A stretch of DNA of 64,000 nt from Williamsia sp. 1138 (GTDB lineage: Bacteria; Actinomycetota; Actinomycetes; Mycobacteriales; Mycobacteriaceae), in the NCBI RefSeq assembly GCF_002095435.2, contig NZ_MJEJ02000052.1, positions 62,001 through 126,000 of the forward strand, written 5' to 3'. This document shows, piece after piece, positions 51,977 to 60,771 of this stretch (positions are counted from its first letter, which is position 1; each line of letters starts with the position of its first letter). The translations under genes were made by a program, and so were the position numbers. The notes beneath the pieces are model-generated. The model did no database searches. It saw nothing but the letters and a program-made list of their open reading frames with translations, and was not told the DNA's origin.

Positions 51977-53512
51977 TCAGCGGACGGACTTGTTGAGCTG
52001 GCTGTAGTTGAACTGCCACCGCTCGACGATTCGGAAGCCCAGAGCGCTGGGCACCCCGAACGCGGGCGATGCGGCGAACTGTGCACCGGGGTCGAGGGCG
52101 GATCCCCGCTCGTGGTCCGGGACAGCGGGATTCTTGCCCGCAATCGTCCACAGCACATCGCAGTCGGCGATCCGATCGACCACGCGGTCCGGTGGCAGGC
52201 TGCGGTCCCACAGGAAGTTGGGGACGGTGGCGGGTTCGCGGAGCCCGACGTCGACGAGGTTCTCGAACGCCTCAGGTCGGGACGCCGGCAGCGCACGAAT
52301 CGGCCGCGGCCGCCACCGGACGGTCTCGTCGAGCAGGAAGCAGTCGCCAGGGGACGACTGTGCGGCGATGGTGTCGGCGACCTGGCTGTAGTCCGCGCCG
52401 AACTTGGCGTAGTCGCCGCGCTGGTGGACGTAGTTCGGTAGGACCGCGACGGCGAAGACAATCAGCACCACCTCGATGCGAACAAGCGACCGGGCGGCGA
52501 CCTGAACGGTGCACACCCCGAGCAGCAAAGCCATCGCCGGAGCAGTGAACGTCAGGTACCGGTCGACGTAAATCACTTTGACGAACACCGAATACAGCAG
52601 CATCCCCGCGGTCGGGACGATGATCCATGCTGCAGCGACGGCGACGGTCCGCCAGAAACCGGTGATGGCGGGCTTGCGGAGCAAGAGGACGACGATCACG
52701 CCGGCGATCACTGCGACGGCGCAACCCACCGCCCACACCGCGGTCTCGAAGTACTGGCCCTGGACAACGGTGAAGAGCACTCGCTTGTCGAGCGGCCGGA
52801 TCCAGTTGATCTGGTCGGCCTTCGACCTCATGAACTGGATGTACGGCAGTAGCACGGCCAGCGCCGCACCGGTTGCCAGAGCCCACGACAGGACAACCGG
52901 GCGCGGCGCGCGGATGATGCCGATCACGCACAGGTAGACGCACACCATCAGGAGCAGGTGGATGTTGACCAGAATCGCGAGCATCACGCCGACCGCGTAC
53001 AGCGCCCAGAACCCGACTTTCCGCCGCTCGACCGCCACGAGCAGTGCGACGGTCGCCCACACCGCGACCGCGGCGGCCAGCGCGTATGGCCGCGCCTCGA
53101 TTGCTGCCCACGTGACTCTGGGAAGGGCGGCGAAGAACAGTCCGGCGGTGATCCCAACCGCACGGGACGAGAGTTTCTTTCCGAGCACCACGACGCCGGC
53201 CGCACCCACACCGACCGCGAGCAGGCTCGGGACACGAGCCCAGAACTCGGTGGACGGGAAGATCGAGAACCAGCCGTGCATGAGCAGGTAGTAGAGGGAG
53301 TGGGCGGAGTCGTGCTGCGACACCAGCTCGAAGAGTTCGCGGGTCGATCGCGTCGAGGCCGCAATCGTGGCGGCTTCATCGAACCAAAACGACGGTCGTC
53401 CGGCGCCGATGACGCTGACCACGAACGCCACGACACCGATGATCGCGGGGTCGGTGCCGCGCGGCAGGGTGCGACGTCGGGCGGTGGCCTCCGGCGCGAT
53501 CGTCGTCGTCAG
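51977..53512 (-). CDS. GT39-like polytopic glycosyltransferase
   Basis: About 512 residues with roughly eleven membrane helices. It has the GT-C feature SFWFDEAATIAAS after the first helix (acidic catalytic loop) and the GT39-like YVDRYLTFTAPAMALLLG, ending in a soluble domain (GDCFLLDETVRWRPRP). It likely transfers a sugar from a polyprenyl-phosphate donor at the outer face of the membrane. No ATG, GTG or TTG lies at the expected N-terminus: the frame is open upstream to 53689 but passes through a palindromic repeat. CTG 53512 follows AAGGA at proper spacing and is my best start. Confidence 0.78.
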   Translation of the reverse strand: MTTTIAPEATARRRTLPRGTDPAIIGVVAFVVSVIGAGRPSFWFDEAATIAASTRSTRELFELVSQHDSAHSLYYLLMHGWFSIFPSTEFWARVPSLLAVGVGAAGVVVLGKKLSSRAVGITAGLFFAALPRVTWAAIEARPYALAAAVAVWATVALLVAVERRKVGFWALYAVGVMLAILVNIHLLLMVCVYLCVIGIIRAPRPVVLSWALATGAALAVLLPYIQFMRSKADQINWIRPLDKRVLFTVVQGQYFETAVWAVGCAVAVIAGVIVVLLLRKPAITGFWRTVAVAAAWIIVPTAGMLLYSVFVKVIYVDRYLTFTAPAMALLLGVCTVQVAARSLVRIEVVLIVFAVAVLPNYVHQRGDYAKFGADYSQVADTIAAQSSPGDCFLLDETVRWRPRPIRALPASRPEAFENLVDVGLREPATVPNFLWDRSLPPDRVVDRIADCDVLWTIAGKNPAVPDHERGSALDPGAQFAASPAFGVPSALGFRIVERWQFNYSQLNKSVR

Positions 53513-53562
53513 TGGATCGTCCTTGGTTCGGTCGAATGGCTGTAGAGAACCTATCGGACCAC

Positions 53563-53640
53563 AACTTGCTCCAGTTGTATGAAAATGCTCCGCCTCCAGT
53601 GCGCTGGAAGCGGAGCATGTCACTGCAGGTGGAGCAGATT
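53563..53640. repeat. 78-nt palindromic element, copy B
   Basis: Two 37-nt arms (27 of 37 complementary by hand) around TGCG. The right half agrees with copy A (44241-44278) at 32 of 38 positions, including GCTGGAAGCGGAGCA and GTGGAGCAGATT. It sits in the 5' region of the glycosyltransferase gene, ending at the stop codon of the minus-strand SDR gene. Confidence 0.6.
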
Positions 53641-54395
53641 CAAAAGTTGCCCTTGGCGGCCCAGCCGCCGTCGACCGGGTAGATCTCACCGGTGAGGAAG
53701 TCGCCTTCCCGCATCAGGTAGGCCACCATCGATGCGATCTCGGACGGCAGCCCGAGACGCTTGACGATGTGCGCGTTGGCGTTGGCCTGCCGCATCTCCT
53801 CGGTGATGTCGGCGAGGATCGGGGTGTCGATGGTGCCGGGCGCGATCGCGTTGATCAGGACGTTGTGCGGTCCGTACTCGTAGGCGGCCTGTTTGGTGAG
53901 TCCGACGACCCCGCCCTTGGCTGCCGAGTACGACGCGAGGTTGGGTAGTCCGCGCAACGCGGCCATCGACGAGATGTTGACGATGCGGCCGCCACCATCT
54001 TCGATCATCCCGGGAATGACGGCCTGCATGCCGAGCCAGACGCCTTTGAGGTCGGTGTTGATCACCACGTCCCAAGCGTCCTCGGTGAGCCCGACGACGG
54101 AGTCCTCGCTGATCATGTTGACCACACCGGCGACGTTGGCGAGTCGCTGGACAGGCTTGCCGTGTTCGGCTTTGAGGTCGGCGACCACGGCCGCCCAGTT
54201 CTCGGCCTCGCGGACGTCGAGGTGCACCGCCTGGATCGAGCCACCGGCACCGGAGACCTCTTTGACTGTGACGTCGCAGTCCTGAATATCGGCGGCGACG
54301 ACGTGGGCGCCATCGGAGGCGAGTTTTTTCGCGGTGGCCTGGCCGATGCCCTGTGCGGCCCCGGTGACGATGGCGAGTGTTCCGTCGAGCGACAT
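53640..54395 (-). CDS. Short-chain dehydrogenase/reductase (SDR)
   Basis: 251 residues. IVTGAAQGIGQATAKKL, LANVAGVVN, catalytic Ser in NISSMAALRG and YSAAKGG, and a C-terminal LTGEIYPVDGGWAAK. It oxidises or reduces a hydroxyl/keto group with NAD(P). Last gene of a ten-gene minus-strand cluster; 38 bp follow the acyl-CoA dehydrogenase gene. Confidence 0.88.
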   Translation of the reverse strand: MSLDGTLAIVTGAAQGIGQATAKKLASDGAHVVAADIQDCDVTVKEVSGAGGSIQAVHLDVREAENWAAVVADLKAEHGKPVQRLANVAGVVNMISEDSVVGLTEDAWDVVINTDLKGVWLGMQAVIPGMIEDGGGRIVNISSMAALRGLPNLASYSAAKGGVVGLTKQAAYEYGPHNVLINAIAPGTIDTPILADITEEMRQANANAHIVKRLGLPSEIASMVAYLMREGDFLTGEIYPVDGGWAAKGNF

Positions 54396-54433
54396 GATTG
54401 AACTCCTTTGTTCGAAACGTGTTGTCGGATGGA

Positions 54434-55720
54434 TCAGGCGATCTCGGCGAGCAGATCGGCGAACTTTTCGTGGGCTGCGGCGCGGCGGGTGGGGATGTGC
54501 TGGCTCGGTACGTTGCCGGCGGGCGGTGAGTAGGCCTTCAGGTAGGCCTTGGCGACGCTGTCGCGGTGCACTTCGTCAGGTCCGTCGTAGAGTCGTGCAG
54601 CCCGGGCAGCCCGGTACATCGACTCCAACGGGAGATCGGAGCTGAAGCCGAGAGACCCGTGGATCTGGATGGCACGATCGATGACGTCGTGCAACACCTT
54701 GCCGCCATAGAACTTGATCAGCGCGATGTCTTTGCGAGCCTTGGCGGTTCCTTCTTCGTCGATGACCCACGCCGCATGCAGGGTCATGAGTTTGAGTGCC
54801 TGGATCTCGGCGGCGGAGTCTGCGATCCAGTTGCGAATGGTCTGCTTCTCACCCAGCACCGAGCCCTGCGCGTACCGGTAGGTCGCCCGCTCGCAGAGCA
54901 TGTCGAAGGCGCGTTGTGACTGGCCGATCCATCGCATGCAGTGGTGAATACGGCCGGGACCCAAGCGCTTTTGTGCGATGAGAAATCCGTCGCCGATGTT
55001 GCCCAGGAGAGCGTCGGCGTCTACACGGACGTTCTCGAGCGTGACCTCGCAATGCGATCCGTAGGTGTTGGGCCTCGGTGCGGTGTTCTCCATGGACGCG
55101 ATGTCGCGGACCACCACGAGGCCCGGGGCGTCGATGGGCACGATGAATTGCGAGGTCCGGCGGTGCCGCTCGGCATCGGGGTCGGTGACGGCGACGACGA
55201 TGATGAAGTCAGACGTCGAGGCATTGCTGATGAACCACTTGTGGCCGTTGAGGATCCAGCCGTCGCCGTCGGCCACTGCACTGGTCGCGAGGTTGGTCGG
55301 ATCGGCGCCGGCATTGTCGAGTTCGGTCAGCGCGAATGCCGAGTAGAACTCGCCCGACAGCAGCGGTTCGAGCCACTTCTTCTTCTGGACGTCGGTACCT
55401 ACCGCGGCGAGGATCTCGCAATTGCCGGAATCGGGCGCCTGGCACCCGAATACCAGCGGACCCAGCGTCGACGACCCGAGAATCTCGTGCATCAGTCCCA
55501 ATTTGACCTGGCCATAGCCCTGGCCGCCGAGCTCTGGATCGAGATGTGCGGCCCACAGATCCTGATCTTTGACCTCCTGCTGCAGCGGCGCGATGGCCTT
55601 GCGCAGTTGATCCCAGTCGAGGCCCAGTGTTTCGAGTGGCCAGATCTCTTCGCGGACGAACTCGCCCATCCAGTCGAGTTTCTTCTGGAACTCCGGCTCA
55701 GTTGAAAAATCCCATGACAT
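54434..55720 (-). CDS. Acyl-CoA dehydrogenase
   Basis: 428 residues, full length. FALTELDNAGADPTN, IHGSLGFSSDLPLESMYRAARAARLYDGPDEVH and the FAD-binding features of the ACAD10/11-like class. It should oxidise an acyl-CoA at alpha-beta. ATG 55720 (MSWDFSTEP) is preferred to upstream codons in the same frame. It follows the APH-like kinase gene, a pairing also found in ACAD10-type systems. Confidence 0.88.
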   Translation of the reverse strand: MSWDFSTEPEFQKKLDWMGEFVREEIWPLETLGLDWDQLRKAIAPLQQEVKDQDLWAAHLDPELGGQGYGQVKLGLMHEILGSSTLGPLVFGCQAPDSGNCEILAAVGTDVQKKKWLEPLLSGEFYSAFALTELDNAGADPTNLATSAVADGDGWILNGHKWFISNASTSDFIIVVAVTDPDAERHRRTSQFIVPIDAPGLVVVRDIASMENTAPRPNTYGSHCEVTLENVRVDADALLGNIGDGFLIAQKRLGPGRIHHCMRWIGQSQRAFDMLCERATYRYAQGSVLGEKQTIRNWIADSAAEIQALKLMTLHAAWVIDEEGTAKARKDIALIKFYGGKVLHDVIDRAIQIHGSLGFSSDLPLESMYRAARAARLYDGPDEVHRDSVAKAYLKAYSPPAGNVPSQHIPTRRAAAHEKFADLLAEIA

Positions 55721-55760
55721 AGGGTTGTTCACTCCATTCGGTGATCGAGGGTCGTGGTGA

Positions 55761-56828
55761 TCACGCCCGGGCGATGAACGCTCCGGCGCGATCGAACAGC
55801 TTGATGGCATAGCCGTGCAGGCGATCACCTACATCGTGTGGTGCTTTGCCTGCGCAGGCCCGGGCGTAAGTGCCTTCGAGGATGAGGCCGAGTTTGAAGC
55901 AGGCGATCACCGAGTACCAGGTGATCGCAGAGAGATCGCGGGACGACGTCTGCGCGTAGCGGGCGATCAGCTCCTCTCGTGAGGGCAACCCGCCCGCGGC
56001 ACCTAGGGCACTGTCGAGGAGGTCCGGCTCGCCGGGCCCATCGGTCCACACCGCCAGCAATGCGCCGAGGTCGAGGAGAGGGTCGCCGATGGTGGCCATC
56101 TCCCAGTCGACGATGGCCGCGATGCGCGGTGCATCCGGCGCGTACATGACGTTGGCGATGTGGTAATCACCGTGCAGGACACCGGGTGTGAAGTCGGCGG
56201 GGCAGTGGCGTTGCAGCCAGCCGGCGACGGTGTCAAGGTTGGTGAACGGTGGCCCGGGGTAGCCGGGGGTGCTCGCGTAGCGCTCCAGTTCTCCGAGCCA
56301 CCGAGGTACCTGGCGTTCGAGGAAGCCGTCCGGGCGCCCGAAGTCGGACAGGCCTGCGGCCTGGTGGTCGACCTCGCCGAGCGTTGCAAGTGCGTCGACG
56401 AGCGCCAGTCCCATCGCATGTCTGCCGGCGGGCTCCGCTGTATAGGCCGCCGGCAGCGACACTGCGGCGTTGTATCCGTCGACCGGCTCCATCAGGTAGA
56501 AGACCGCGCCGAGGACATCGGTGTCGGTGCATCCTGCCACCAGACGCGGGTGGGGAACAGCAGTCGACGAGAGCGCGCCGAGGAGTTCGATCTCGCGGGT
56601 GATGACTTTGTTCGACTGTGGGCGCAGATGCTGCGGGCCTCGCCGAAGCACGTACGAGCGGTCGCCGCGGCTGAAGGCGATCATGATGTTCTGAGTGCCG
56701 CCGCCCAACGCCTGCGCATCCAGGATGTCGCCGCCGGGAAGGCCGTGGGTATCCATCCAGTCGCTGACGGCGCCGAGGTCCACGGCCATATCGGTGGTCG
56801 GCGTCGACGGTGTACCCATGTGTGCCAC
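55761..56828 (-). CDS. Aminoglycoside-phosphotransferase-fold kinase (ACAD-associated)
   Basis: 355 residues. APH kinase core: catalytic HGDYHIANV, metal-binding IVDWEMATIGDPLLDLG. Next to acyl-CoA dehydrogenases such kinases are thought to phosphorylate hydroxy-acyl-CoA so that it can be dehydrated and then reduced (the ACAD10/11 route); here that is inference from context. ATG 56828 or ATG 56819 could be the start. Confidence 0.85.
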   Translation of the reverse strand: MAHMGTPSTPTTDMAVDLGAVSDWMDTHGLPGGDILDAQALGGGTQNIMIAFSRGDRSYVLRRGPQHLRPQSNKVITREIELLGALSSTAVPHPRLVAGCTDTDVLGAVFYLMEPVDGYNAAVSLPAAYTAEPAGRHAMGLALVDALATLGEVDHQAAGLSDFGRPDGFLERQVPRWLGELERYASTPGYPGPPFTNLDTVAGWLQRHCPADFTPGVLHGDYHIANVMYAPDAPRIAAIVDWEMATIGDPLLDLGALLAVWTDGPGEPDLLDSALGAAGGLPSREELIARYAQTSSRDLSAITWYSVIACFKLGLILEGTYARACAGKAPHDVGDRLHGYAIKLFDRAGAFIARA

Positions 56829-56891
56829 GTTATTGCGGGTCGTTGCCGGTCAACAGGCCTCCGCCGCGAGCCATTGTGGTTTTCCCCAAAG

Positions 56892-56972
56892 CGCCCCTGC
56901 GATCGTCCGGTTCAGGGGTGGCCGAGGGCAATATGCCCTTGGGCCCACCTCAGACGGACGATCTCAGGGGCG
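56892..56972. repeat. 81-nt intergenic palindrome
   Basis: The 39-nt arms 56892-56930 and 56934-56972 are inverse repeats at 31 of 39 positions by hand, around ATA. The outer 18 bp pair with one mismatch, and the centre is GGGCAATATGCCC. It lies between the PucR-like regulator stop and the APH-kinase start on the same (minus) strand, so it can act on RNA as a long hairpin or on DNA as an operator. Confidence 0.6.
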
Positions 56973-56988
56973 ATAGAGCTGACGGGAG

Positions 56989-58893
56989 CTACTCACCGGC
57001 CAGATCCAGCACCTGAAAGGCCATCCGTGCCGACAGCAGACTGTCCAGACTCGTCGGATCCTTCTGGGTGATCTCTTTGATCTTCCCGAGCCGGTATCGG
57101 ATGGTGTTCTCGTGGACGCCCAGCGCAACGGCCGTGGCTTGCGCTTTGCCCTCCGCGGCGACGAAGGCCCGCCACGTCTCGAGCAGGGCGCCGTCGTCGT
57201 GGTCCCGGACCGCACGGACGAAGGTGTGCGCGAAGTGGACCGCCTCCTTCACGTGACCGCTGCTGATGACCACTCGGAACAGTCCTAGTTCGTCGAGAGT
57301 CAGGATGCGGCCATGCCAATCGAACGACCGCGCAATGGAACCGATCTCGCGTAGTTCGCGGTGCGCGTGCGGATAGTCGACGGACGTGTGGCAGGCGCTG
57401 GAGATGATGGTGGCGCCCAGGGCGAGCTGTCCACTCAACCGGTCGCGGACGGCGGTGACCTGTTGGCGGAGCGCCTCGATCTCGGCGTTGTCCCCAGTGG
57501 CCAGGGGAATGAGGACGATGACGGCGCCGGGAAGGCGTACCGCAGGCGGCGCGGGGATCTCCAGCACCTCCCGGAACGTACGGGTCACCAGGTTCTGAGT
57601 GGCCGACGCGGACAGCGTCCCGGGTGCGTCGTCGACCGAGAAGCGAACCAGCACGTGGGGGATGGACAGGTCGATGCCGAATTGGGGTCCGCGCCGGACC
57701 AGGTGTTCCTTGTCGCGGCTGTTGCGCAGCAGGTCGGAGAGGTAGTCGTCGCGGGCCTGCCCCTCCGTTTCGATCTGCCGCCGTTCCGAGAGCATCTGCA
57801 GCGCCAGCACCATGGCGCCGCGCTCGGCGATGTTCGCGTCGATGGGTTCGAGACTGCGTCCCACCTCGACGATCCCGAGGAATCCGCTGGGTTTTCCTTC
57901 GATCACCATGCGGCACAGCAGATGCCGACGACCCAAGCCCACGGCCAGACTTGCCGGGACCACCGCTGATGGCGTCGACACGCTCAACTCGCTCAAGGTC
58001 TGGCGCACGGACGCCATTGACCGCACCTTCTCCGTCAGCACCGGGGGCGCGTCGAACGCCAGGGCCGGCGGTGCGGCCCAGGTCAAGACTTCGAAGCTGT
58101 TGTTGTACAACACGACCGGCTTCGCCGACAGCTCGCTGAGGAGCCGGACGACGGTGGTGATGTCGGCGCCTTCGAGCACGGCGCTCGTCAGTTTGTGGTG
58201 GACGTCGCCGAGGTAGGCCAGCGTCGCATTGTTGCGGGCGATCTCGGCGGCCTGACCGCGGAGCCGCGCGTTGAGCATCGCCTGGCTGATGAACAGTGCA
58301 CTCAACTTCGCGAAGAGTCGTGCGACCTCGATATCCTCGTCGGTGTAGCGATGTTCGCGTCCGCGGGTGTCGACGAAGATCAGGCCGATGACCTCGTCGT
58401 CGAAGATCAGCGGGACCCCGAGCATCGCGCGGACGTCCCAGTGGGCCATCGTCCGGTGATGGGGTCGGGGATCGTTCAGCGCGTCGTGGATCACGACGGG
58501 TTGCTTGGTGGAGATGACTTCCTGGCTGAAGAGGTCGTCGGCGAAACCCGATTCCTGCCGTTTGACGGCCTCACTGATGTTGCCGGTCTCTTCGCAGTAC
58601 CCGGCAGCGCCGCGGTACTTGCCGCCGGCGTGGCGCAGGTACAGCGAGCACCGGGTCACGCCCATCAGCTGGCACAACTTTTGGCCGACCAGGCAGAGCA
58701 GATCCTCGAGTTTGGCGTCGGTGATGGCCTCGGTGGTGATCTCGCTGAACGCCGCGATGACCTCGCGCTCCCGCGTCGACGTCGAGTCGGCAAGCGTCGC
58801 CGCGGCCTGTGGAGACAGGCCGTCGCGACGGTCCTCGTCGTCGAGGGTCGCCGTACTCGCGGTTCGCTCTACGGTCATCTCCGCCATTCGCAT
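56989..58893 (-). CDS. GAF-domain PucR/CdaR-type transcriptional regulator
   Basis: 634 residues. A GAF domain occupies about residues 40-205 (VTRCSLYLRHAGGKYRGAAG, VISTKQPVVIHDALNDPR, MLGVPLIFDDEVIGLIFVD). A middle region of unclear fold follows, and the C-terminus is a PucR-type HTH (AVALGVHENTIRYRLGKIKEI). Such regulators control purine, sugar or aromatic catabolic operons, and this one lies inside the catabolic cluster, so it is its likely regulator. An alternative start is ATG 58887. Confidence 0.85.
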   Translation of the reverse strand: MRMAEMTVERTASTATLDDEDRRDGLSPQAAATLADSTSTREREVIAAFSEITTEAITDAKLEDLLCLVGQKLCQLMGVTRCSLYLRHAGGKYRGAAGYCEETGNISEAVKRQESGFADDLFSQEVISTKQPVVIHDALNDPRPHHRTMAHWDVRAMLGVPLIFDDEVIGLIFVDTRGREHRYTDEDIEVARLFAKLSALFISQAMLNARLRGQAAEIARNNATLAYLGDVHHKLTSAVLEGADITTVVRLLSELSAKPVVLYNNSFEVLTWAAPPALAFDAPPVLTEKVRSMASVRQTLSELSVSTPSAVVPASLAVGLGRRHLLCRMVIEGKPSGFLGIVEVGRSLEPIDANIAERGAMVLALQMLSERRQIETEGQARDDYLSDLLRNSRDKEHLVRRGPQFGIDLSIPHVLVRFSVDDAPGTLSASATQNLVTRTFREVLEIPAPPAVRLPGAVIVLIPLATGDNAEIEALRQQVTAVRDRLSGQLALGATIISSACHTSVDYPHAHRELREIGSIARSFDWHGRILTLDELGLFRVVISSGHVKEAVHFAHTFVRAVRDHDDGALLETWRAFVAAEGKAQATAVALGVHENTIRYRLGKIKEITQKDPTSLDSLLSARMAFQVLDLAGE

Positions 58894-58924
58894 CGGCCGG
58901 CTATGCTCCAGATCACACTACCGG

Positions 58925-60190
58925 CTATCTGTTGAGGCTCTCAAGTTTCCCGGGTTCGGCTTCCGGTGTTTCGATACCGAATAACTCATGGCCCATCCGG
59001 TCGCGCTTGGTGCGCAGGTAGCGGAGGTTCTGCTCGGTGGGCTGCGCGGGGAGACCGACGCGATCGACGATCTCCAACGGGTACCCATCGAGGCCGCCGT
59101 ACTTGGCCGGATTGTTGGTGATCAGGCGCAGGCGCCGGATGCCGAGGTCGGCGAGGATGTGAGCGCCGACGCCGTAGTTGCGGGAGTCGACCGGCAGGCC
59201 CTGCGCGAGGTTCGCCTCGATGGTGTCCAGACCATCTTCTTGCAGCGCGTACGCCCGGATCTTGTGGGCGAGTCCGATGCCGCGGCCCTCGTGTCCACGC
59301 AGGTAGACCACGGCTCCGACGCCTTCGGCGGCGATGGCGGCCATGGCCTGCTCGAACTGTTCGCCGCAGTCGCAGCGCAGCGACCCGATGATGTCGCCGG
59401 TGAGACATTCGCTGTGCACCCGGACCAGCGCACCGGCCTCGGTCGCGCCCGCCTCGGCGACGTCGCCCATGACGAGGGCGAGGTGTTCTGTCCCGTCCAC
59501 CACCGAGCGATACGCCACCGCTCGGAACTCTCCGAACAGTGTCGGCATGGCGGAGGTGGCGATGCGCTCGACCATCGATTCGGTGGCGTTGCGATGGCGG
59601 ACGAGGTCGGCGATCTCGAGCACCGGAAGATCATGCTCGGCGGCGAAACGCATCAGCGCCTCGCCGCGCATCATGCTGCCGTCGTCGGCGACCAGTTCGC
59701 TGATCACCCCCACATCACCGGCACCGGCCAGACTGACCAGGTCGACTGCGGCCTCGGTGTGGCCGGCGCGGGTCAACACTCCGCCGGCACGAGCTTGCAA
59801 GGGAAAGAGGTGTCCCGGTCTGCGCAGCTCCTCGGGGGAGGTCGCGTCGTCGGCGAGAGCCCGGACCGTGCGGGTCCGGTCGTGAGCCGAGACGCCGGTG
59901 CTGACACCCATGTGGTCGACGCTGACAGTGAACGCGGTGCCGTGGGAATCGGTGTTGTGCTGCACCATCTGGGGCAGCTGCAACCGCGCGGCGCGCTCGG
60001 CGGACATCGGCACGCAGACGATGCCGGTGGTGTGGCGCACCATGAACGCCATCTGCTCGGCGGTGATCGTTGAGGCGCAAGCGATCAGGTCGCCTTCGTT
60101 CTCACGGTCGGCGTCGTCGATGACGACGATCATCCGGCCCTCGGCCAGGGCGGCAACCGCGTGCGCGACAGCTTCGCTCGGCGTCCTCAT
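58925..60190 (-). CDS. ribBA: Bifunctional RibBA (3,4-DHBP synthase / GTP cyclohydrolase II)
   Basis: 421 residues. The N-terminal 3,4-dihydroxy-2-butanone 4-phosphate synthase carries DDADRENEGDL and RAGHTEAAVDL. The C-terminal GTP cyclohydrolase II has the zinc site SECLTGDIIGSLRCDCGEQ and RGHEGRGIG. Together they start riboflavin synthesis from Ru5P and GTP. ATG 60190 overlaps the flavin reductase stop by 4 bp, so it is co-translated with it. Its placement in a flavin-dependent cluster suggests a second copy that raises FMN supply for the LLM monooxygenase. Confidence 0.92.
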   Translation of the reverse strand: MRTPSEAVAHAVAALAEGRMIVVIDDADRENEGDLIACASTITAEQMAFMVRHTTGIVCVPMSAERAARLQLPQMVQHNTDSHGTAFTVSVDHMGVSTGVSAHDRTRTVRALADDATSPEELRRPGHLFPLQARAGGVLTRAGHTEAAVDLVSLAGAGDVGVISELVADDGSMMRGEALMRFAAEHDLPVLEIADLVRHRNATESMVERIATSAMPTLFGEFRAVAYRSVVDGTEHLALVMGDVAEAGATEAGALVRVHSECLTGDIIGSLRCDCGEQFEQAMAAIAAEGVGAVVYLRGHEGRGIGLAHKIRAYALQEDGLDTIEANLAQGLPVDSRNYGVGAHILADLGIRRLRLITNNPAKYGGLDGYPLEIVDRVGLPAQPTEQNLRYLRTKRDRMGHELFGIETPEAEPGKLESLNR

Positions 60191-60687
60191 CGCGCGCACA
60201 CCTCCAGGGCGCGGTGGGTGCCGAAGGCCCGATCGTGGTAGGTCAGTGGGGGAGCGGTGTTCGACTCGGACGCGAGCACCGAACCAAGGACCACGATGTG
60301 GTCACCGCCTTCGACGAGAGTCGAGACCGAGCAGGCCAAGAATCCTGAGACGTCGGGCAGCCGTGGCACGTCCGACGAGACCTGCCAGTCGACACCCGAG
60401 AACTTGTCGGAACCTTTGCGGGCGAACGTCATCGCCAGCTCGGATTGGTTGTGGGCCAGGATGTTCATCCCGAATCGCCCGCTGTCTCGGACGATGGCCA
60501 GCAGGTCGGAGCCGCGGTCCAGCGATACGAGCACCATCGGCGGATCCATCGAAAGGGACGCGAACGCACTCACGGTGGTTCCGTGGGGCCGGGTGCCGTC
60601 GAGTGAGGTGATCACCGACACCGGCGTACACACCCGGGACATCACGTCGCGGAACTGGGCGGCTACGGATTCGTGGCTGGTATTCAC
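60187..60687 (-). CDS. HpaC-like flavin reductase
   Basis: 166 residues. FMN-binding split-barrel: RVCTPVSVITSLDGTRPHG, SAFASLSMDPPMVLVSLD, FGMNILAHNQ and GDHIVVLGSVL. It supplies reduced FMN, most likely to the LLM monooxygenase encoded immediately upstream on the same strand. The stop overlaps ribBA by 4 bp. Confidence 0.88.
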   Translation of the reverse strand: MNTSHESVAAQFRDVMSRVCTPVSVITSLDGTRPHGTTVSAFASLSMDPPMVLVSLDRGSDLLAIVRDSGRFGMNILAHNQSELAMTFARKGSDKFSGVDWQVSSDVPRLPDVSGFLACSVSTLVEGGDHIVVLGSVLASESNTAPPLTYHDRAFGTHRALEVCAR

Positions 60688-60726
60688 TGGCGACCTCTTC
60701 GCGGGTGGGGACGAACAGTTGGTGAA

Positions 60727-60765
60727 CGGTGACGCCAGGGGATGGCTCGCTCCCTGGCGTCACCG
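60727..60765 (-). terminator. 14-bp perfect hairpin between LLM and flavin reductase genes
   Basis: CGGTGACGCCAGGG (60727-60740) and its exact inverse (60752-60765) with an 11-nt loop. It lies just after the LLM monooxygenase stop, within the same-strand gene run, and lacks a T run. It may stabilise the upstream mRNA end or weaken expression of downstream genes. Confidence 0.55.
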
Positions 60766-60771
60766 CAGTCT

